From assembly GCA_003165855.1 (NCBI GenBank), contig PMXH01000471.1, forward strand, positions 1-10,726: DNA of 10,726 nucleotides, read 5' to 3'. Below the pieces are notes generated by a model. The model was not told the DNA's origin, searched no databases, and saw only the letters and a program-made list of their open reading frames with translations. This document shows, piece after piece, positions 6,244 through 10,726 of this stretch. The DNA comes from Acidobacteriaceae bacterium (GTDB lineage Bacteria; Acidobacteriota; Terriglobia; Terriglobales; Acidobacteriaceae). Position numbers and translations under genes: made by a program. Each line of letters opens with the position of its first letter. The first letter of the stretch is position 1.

Positions 6244-6517
6244 CTGTTCAGTAAATCGGAAAGCGCCCCGGAACTGGCTCATTGGACTGAAATAAATTTG
6301 GATTACTTCCTCAAAACTGCGCCTGGATTCCCATTGGCAACCTCTGCGACCGCGACTTTGTCCCGTTTCGTGGGCTGGAGCGCGGTTGGTCATGATTTCC
6401 CCCCAGATAAGCCTCGATGAGTTATCAGTTTCGGCTCTTTTGCATGGGATAACGGAAAAACAGAGGAAACCGGCTCATGCCCCCGGTAAACCCCTTGCAT
6501 TCCAACAACTTTCTGAA

Positions 6518-6546
6518 TTGACTTTGCGCCGAAACAAAGGTACTTT
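6518..6546 (+). promoter_or_regulatory. Candidate sigma-70 promoter of the sigma/kinase operon
   Basis: TTGACT (6518-6523), a 17-base spacer, then TACTTT (6541-6546). The -35 matches 5 of 6 and the -10 is weaker. Predicted transcription start is near 6553, leaving a leader of about 27 bases before the GTG at 6580. Confidence 0.35.
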
Positions 6547-6579
6547 CTACGCCACACGAGGCAACGCCTCCTGGTTGGG

Positions 6580-7164
6580 GTGGTTGTGCGGCCTGTTTCG
6601 TCCTACCCTGTGACCGAACTGCTGGCGCGCTGGCGGGAGGGAGACTCCGCGGCGCGCGACTCGCTGATGCCGATGGTTTATGAAGAATTGCGCCGCATCG
6701 CGCGCAAATCTTTGGCTGGGCAACGGGGCAATCACACTTTACAGCCCACGGCTTTGGTGCATGAAGCTTATCTACGAATGGCGGGCCGCGGGGCAATGCG
6801 GTTGCAGGACCGGTCGCATTTTTTTGCCCTGGCCTCGCTAATGATGAGACAGATTCTGGTGGACCACGCGCGGGCACGCGCCGCCGCCAAGAGAGGAGGG
6901 GGCGGCATCCTACTGGTCCTGGAAGATGCGGCGGCCCTGCCGCAGACAGCCAGCCTGGATCTGCTCGCCCTTGATCGCGCCCTGACCCGCCTTGCCACAC
7001 TCGACGCGCGCCAATGCCAGATCGTTGAATTGCGCTTTTTCGGAGGGCTTTCCATCCAGGAAGCCGCCCATGTCGTGAACATCTCACCAGCCACCGCAAA
7101 GCGGGAATGGGCCACCGCGCGCATCTGGCTGCACCATGCCATGATTGAAGGTGTGGAAACATGA
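6580..7164 (+). CDS. ECF-family RNA polymerase sigma factor (PF07638 type)
   Basis: 194-residue sigma factor of the type abundant in Acidobacteria and Planctomycetes. Region 2 spans about residues 11-105: VTELLARWREGD, MVYEELRRIAR, the signature LQPTALVHEAYLRM (54-67), then SHFFALASLMMRQILVDHAR (79-98), which includes the -10 recognition segment. Region 4 spans about 128-188, with LRFFGGLSIQEAAHVVNISPATAKREWATAR as the -35 helix-turn-helix. It redirects RNA polymerase to an unknown regulon, perhaps including its own operon. The start is GTG 6580; GTG 6586 is an alternative and the Shine-Dalgarno is poor. The stop overlaps the kinase start in ATGA, so translation is coupled. No anti-sigma gene is adjacent. 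The kinase next door is the likely controller, as known for ECF43-type sigma factors. That control is inference here. Confidence 0.92.
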   Translation: MVVRPVSSYPVTELLARWREGDSAARDSLMPMVYEELRRIARKSLAGQRGNHTLQPTALVHEAYLRMAGRGAMRLQDRSHFFALASLMMRQILVDHARARAAAKRGGGGILLVLEDAAALPQTASLDLLALDRALTRLATLDARQCQIVELRFFGGLSIQEAAHVVNISPATAKREWATARIWLHHAMIEGVET

Positions 7165-9854
7165 CTCCGGAGCGCTGGCAGCAGGTGAAAGACGTATTGG
7201 CAACGGCCTTGGAACTACCGCCGGGCGAGCGCTCTGCTTATCTGGATCGAAGTTGCGCGAGTGATCATTCGCTTCGCGGAGAGGTCAACCGGCTGCTCCA
7301 TGACGAACAGCAAGTTGATCCACAGTTTCTTGGGAATACTGCCATGGGCCTGCTTGCCGCAGCTGTGCTTCCAGAGGAGAGGAATCCTTGGATCGGACGG
7401 CTGATCGGTGCATACCGTATCGTGCAGCAGATCGGAACGGGGGGGATGGGAGAGGTGTATCGCTCAGTTCGGGAAGACGATGAGTACCGCAAACCAGTCG
7501 CCTTAAAAATCATTCGCGGCGGGCAGGACTCTGGATTTGTCGTCTCCCGATTCAGAAACGAAAGGCAGATTCTCTCTACTCTCGATCATCCCAACATCGC
7601 CCGGTGGATGGATGGTGGCACGACCGAAGAGGGTTTGCCCTATCTGGTAATGGAGTTGATCGAAGGCCAGCCTATTACCGACTACTGCGACCAGCATCGG
7701 CTTCCAATAACGGAGAGGTTGCGCCTGTTTTCCCAGGTATGCGGGGCCGTCCAAGATGCACACCAGCACCTGATTATCCATCGCGACATTAAACCAGGGA
7801 ATATTCTTGTCACCCCCGATGGGACTCCGAAGCTGCTTGATTTCGGCATCGCCAAGATTCTTAATCTCGACTCTGCCCCAAACTTAGCGGACGCAACCCT
7901 GACGACATTCCGCGCTCTCACTCCGCGCTACGCCAGCCCGGAGCAAATTAAAGGAGAGCCCATGACGACCGCAACCGATGTGTATTCATTGGGGATGGTC
8001 TTGTATGAATTACTGACTGGGACCGTCCCCTACCGCCTGGCGACTGGCAGTCCTGAGGAAATGGCCGAGGCCGTTTGCAGGAATGAGTCCCGGAAACCGA
8101 GTCTGGCAGTTCTGCCCCCCCCATCGAACGGTGACGATCCAGATTCAGCGCGACATCGTGAAATCGCCAGCGCGCGTGGCAGCTCCCCCGAAAGACTCCA
8201 TAAACGACTGATCGGAGATCTCGATACCGTTATCCTAAAGGCGCTGCGGAAAGAACCTTCGCGCCGCTACGCTTCGGTGGATCGGCTTGCGGAGGATCTC
8301 CGCCGGCATCTGGAGAATGTTCCAGTTTTGGCTCGCAACGATACCCTCTGGTATCGCACGTCGAAATTTGTCGCGAGGCACAGCGCGGCAGTGGCTGTAT
8401 CGGCCTTGGTGACTTTTGCCATGGTGAGCGCCCTGACAATAGCTGTGCATGAAGCTCGCGTGGCTGAGGTTCAACGCGCGCGCGCAGAGCGTCGCTTCAA
8501 CGATGTGCGTAAGCTAGCGAACTCGCTGATGTTCGAGGTACACGATTCCATCAAAGATTTGCCGGGTGCAACCGCTGCCCGCAAACTGCTGATGAGTCGG
8601 GCGGTTGAGTATCTGGACAGTCTGTCACAAGAGGCAAGCGGGGACGTGGCGTTGCAGGGAGAATTGGCCGCCGCCTATGATCGCGTCGGAGATCTTCTCG
8701 GATACAACGGCGCCGCTAATCTTGGCGACCTCTCTGGCGCCCTGAAGAGCTATGAGAAGGCACTTGCCATCAGAGAATCTGCCGTGACCAATGCGGGAAA
8801 ACAACAAATGCGGGAGGACCTGCTCAACGACTACTTTCATTTGAGTTTTGTCCTCAATGATTCGGGCGACTACGTTGGGGCGCTTGCCAATGTGCAAAAA
8901 GCGATTCCGCTCGCGCAGCGCATGGTGGAGATGCATGGCGAACCCAAGTACCAGGACTGGCTCGCTGGGTTCTACTGGCAACAAGGCAACGTTCTGATGC
9001 AGACCCATCACGATGCTGATGCCCTCGAAAGCTTCCGCCGAGCAGCCTCTATACGAGAGCCGATCGCGGGCGAAAGAGCGGCGAATCCGTTGTTGCGCGC
9101 CCATCTTGCAGCCGATTACATTGGCCTGGGTAGGGCACTGTTTTCCACCGGCGACCTAACCCAGGCTTTGAATGCGGTAAAGAAGGGAGCGCAAATTCTG
9201 GAGCAATCGACGCAGCGAGACCCAACCAACGGAACGCTCCGGGAGTATCTGGGGGAGGCGTACAGCAGAGTGGCGGTGATCCTGCAAAATCAGGGTGACC
9301 TCGATACAGCTCTTGCGTTTGACCGTAGGGCGAATGACGTATTTGTAGAGCTGAGCAAAGCCGATTGGAGCAATTCTCTGGCCCGCGATAACCGTGCTTT
9401 GACGGCCGAGAGTATCGCCGGCATCCTTGTACGGCAGGGAAAAATCGATCCGGCGATTCGTCTTCTCCGCGACACGATCGCTGTTTTTCAGTCGATCGAA
9501 CACAAGAATCGATACGAAATCGCAGGCGAGAGGGCCTCCTATTTGGCCCTCGCGAGAGCATACCTGGCTCTTGCCGAAAACACGTCTTCCGAGCCCATAA
9601 AAACAGCACACATTCGCGAAGCACGATTGTGGTACCAAAAGAACTTGGACGCCCGGCAAAGGGAAACTACTCCAGCAGTCCTGGGTGATCTTTTTGCGGA
9701 AGATGATTCCGAACAACAGATCGCTGAGCAGCTAGCCAGGTACGAAGCCAAGTTAGCCAAGGCCCAACATAAGATGACGGATGCAACATCGCGATTGGGC
9801 CAATCTGATGAATGTAGATGGAAAACCAGAAGTGCGGCAAAGGCCGACCCATAA
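7161..9854 (+). CDS. Membrane Ser/Thr protein kinase with C-terminal TPR domain
   Basis: 897-residue Hanks-type kinase. Residues 1-80 are the small helical N-terminal region usual in sigma-linked acidobacterial kinases ([17 protein letters not shown]). The kinase domain is about 85-385: glycine loop GTGGMGEVY (92-100), Lys116 (VALK), catalytic HRDIKPGN (207-214), DFG (227-229), SPE (259-261) and [15 protein letters not shown] (273-287). All catalytic residues are present, so it should be active. A single membrane helix lies near 408-428. From about 495 to 830 there are TPR-like helical repeats ([33 protein letters not shown]...[31 protein letters not shown]), giving a sensor or scaffold on the far side of the membrane. 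It is coupled to the sigma gene by a 4-bp overlap and probably phosphorylates that sigma factor. The family-like part ends near residue 871. The last ~26 residues look foreign and lie beside a rearrangement joint. Confidence 0.93.
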   Translation: MTPERWQQVKDVLATALELPPGERSAYLDRSCASDHSLRGEVNRLLHDEQQVDPQFLGNTAMGLLAAAVLPEERNPWIGRLIGAYRIVQQIGTGGMGEVYRSVREDDEYRKPVALKIIRGGQDSGFVVSRFRNERQILSTLDHPNIARWMDGGTTEEGLPYLVMELIEGQPITDYCDQHRLPITERLRLFSQVCGAVQDAHQHLIIHRDIKPGNILVTPDGTPKLLDFGIAKILNLDSAPNLADATLTTFRALTPRYASPEQIKGEPMTTATDVYSLGMVLYELLTGTVPYRLATGSPEEMAEAVCRNESRKPSLAVLPPPSNGDDPDSARHREIASARGSSPERLHKRLIGDLDTVILKALRKEPSRRYASVDRLAEDLRRHLENVPVLARNDTLWYRTSKFVARHSAAVAVSALVTFAMVSALTIAVHEARVAEVQRARAERRFNDVRKLANSLMFEVHDSIKDLPGATAARKLLMSRAVEYLDSLSQEASGDVALQGELAAAYDRVGDLLGYNGAANLGDLSGALKSYEKALAIRESAVTNAGKQQMREDLLNDYFHLSFVLNDSGDYVGALANVQKAIPLAQRMVEMHGEPKYQDWLAGFYWQQGNVLMQTHHDADALESFRRAASIREPIAGERAANPLLRAHLAADYIGLGRALFSTGDLTQALNAVKKGAQILEQSTQRDPTNGTLREYLGEAYSRVAVILQNQGDLDTALAFDRRANDVFVELSKADWSNSLARDNRALTAESIAGILVRQGKIDPAIRLLRDTIAVFQSIEHKNRYEIAGERASYLALARAYLALAENTSSEPIKTAHIREARLWYQKNLDARQRETTPAVLGDLFAEDDSEQQIAEQLARYEAKLAKAQHKMTDATSRLGQSDECRWKTRSAAKADP

Positions 9855-10540
9855 AGATAGGCACCACCCCTGAAGGTCGCCATCTCATACAGCACCGCGC
9901 CGAAGGAAAACAAATCGCTTCGCGCATCCAACTCTTTCGCCCGAACCTGCTCGGGAGACATATAGGCTATTGTTCCGAGCATTGTTCCCGGACTCGTAAG
10001 ATGTTCCTCCGCACTGGTGGCAGCGGTCTGAGTATTTTGTGCAGCTATTTGACTAGCGGAACTGACGGGAAGCGCAACCTTCGCCAATCCAAAATCCAGA
10101 ATCTTCGCGTGTCCGCGCTTGGTCAAGAAAATGTTTGCAGGTTTGATGTCTCGGTGGACAATACCAGCGACGTGAGCGGCATCGAGAGCATCTGAAATCT
10201 CGATAGCGAGCGACAGAATCACTTCCGTCTCCAGCGGTCGCCCAGCGATGCGGTGCTTAAGAGTCAGTCCATCCAAGAACTCCATGACAATGAACGAACG
10301 ACCGCCGTGTTTGCCGATTTCGTGGATAGTGCAGATGTTGGGGTGGTTTAGGGCGGACGCCGCGCGTGCTTCTCGGCGAAAGCGTTCTAAAGCCTGCGGG
10401 TCTTGGGCTAGGTCTTCAGGAAGAAACTTAAGGGCCACAAATCGCCCAAGCTCGGTGTCCTCGGCCTTGTAGACGACACCCATCCCACCACCACCCAGCT
10501 TCTCCACAATGCGGTAGTGCGAGATGGTCTGGCCGATCAT
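9539..10540 (-). pseudogene. Ser/Thr kinase gene truncated after subdomain IX
   Basis: The N-terminal two thirds of a Hanks kinase domain is intact. Counting from Met 10540, there is a [10 protein letters not shown] loop (16-25), Lys38 (VALK), HRDIKPAN (129-136), DFG (149-151), SPE (195-197) and [14 protein letters not shown] (209-222). At about 9875, where GxxPFxG and subdomains X-XI should follow, homology ends. The frame continues to 9539 only by reading antisense through the last ~315 bp of the convergent kinase gene, producing a tail with no family resemblance. The C-lobe, membrane helix and any sensor domain are missing. The product would be an incomplete kinase, probably unstable or inactive, though the ATP-binding core remains. 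ATG 10540 is chosen because kinases of this group begin [11 protein letters not shown]; the frame also extends to GTG 10564. The promoter upstream looks sound, so it may still be transcribed, antisense to the other kinase. Confidence 0.8.
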
Positions 10541-10726
10541 TCGAGAGACGTCTGGCTTGCGCACGCGTCGGTTTATCTTACGGACGCATTATCCGAATAG
10601 TCAAAGAATGACAGCTCTTGCGCCCGTCAACGCCAAAAATCGCGCTGCCGCTCCAATTGTGGGTGTAAGCGCCATTACACTCAAGTGCCCGGCGCAAGGC
10701 CATGATGAGTGAAATTGATTCCATGA
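10541..10726. other. Upstream region of the truncated kinase; no gene identified
   Basis: 186 bp. Apart from the promoter at 10575-10604 nothing is identified. A 48-codon minus-strand frame (10578-10724) has no recognisable similarity and overlaps the promoter, so it is not called. Confidence 0.4.
10575..10604 (-). promoter_or_regulatory. Candidate sigma-70 promoter of the truncated kinase
   Basis: On the minus strand, TTGACT (10604-10599), an 18-base spacer and TAAGAT (10580-10575). Matches are 5 of 6 and 4 of 6. Predicted transcription starts near 10568, leaving about 28 bases before ATG 10540 and very little before GTG 10564, which supports the ATG start. Confidence 0.42.

Larger units (their letters stand above)
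6129..6579. other. Divergent intergenic region between GloVer and sigma-factor genes
   Basis: 451 bp with no gene I can support. It must carry the promoters of both divergent units. I see a sigma-70-like promoter for the plus-strand operon at 6518-6546 and a GC-rich hairpin in the likely GloVer leader at 6220-6243. Short open frames here have no family resemblance. Confidence 0.5.

Noticed and set aside
8625..9716. Minus-strand frames opposite the TPR part of the kinase
   Set aside because: Antisense shadows of a strongly supported coding region; no domain motifs.
10578..10724. 48-codon minus-strand frame at the right edge
   Set aside because: No similarity recognised, and it overlaps the better-supported promoter of the truncated kinase.

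Overview
The window looks like chromosomal DNA of a soil or sediment acidobacterium (Terriglobia-like). The evidence is indirect but consistent. An ECF sigma factor of the large, kinase-associated type is translationally coupled to a Ser/Thr kinase with a TPR tail. A second kinase begins with the acidobacterial-style '[21 protein letters not shown]' opening. There is also a secreted GloVer-repeat/IPT protein and a secreted DUF3494 ice-binding-family protein. No taxonomic search was possible.

Layout. From 269 to 6128 every gene lies on the minus strand. Reading in the direction of transcription (right to left) these are: a secreted GloVer-repeat protein with two IPT/TIG-like domains (4524-6128); a decayed internal piece of a DUF1111 di-haem oxidoreductase gene (about 4173-4496); a secreted Big_5 + DUF3494 protein (2668-3855); a small photoactive yellow protein (PYP) homologue (2039-2431); and an atypical SDR fused to DUF2867 (269-1741). 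Gaps of roughly 240 to 670 bp separate them, so they are probably separate transcription units. Several gaps hold strong hairpins. Bases 1-268 hold no gene I can identify.

From 6580 to 9854 the plus strand carries a two-gene operon, ECF sigma factor then TPR-tailed receptor-like kinase, joined by an ATGA overlap. This is a typical phosphorylation-coupled transcription switch. It is divergent from the GloVer gene across a 450 bp regulatory gap. Facing it on the minus strand is a second kinase gene (10540 leftwards) with a good promoter and an intact N-terminal catalytic core. Its homology stops abruptly at about 9875, after which its frame simply runs antisense through the end of the first kinase gene. 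This looks like a rearrangement scar.

The most notable gene is the PYP homologue. It keeps the chromophore-binding cysteine and the Tyr/Glu pair that hydrogen-bonds p-coumarate, but it differs at positions 50, 52 and 100 of the Halorhodospira protein. No chromophore-synthesis gene is visible. Nothing in the window shows that these genes form one system; the strongest functional unit is the sigma/kinase pair.
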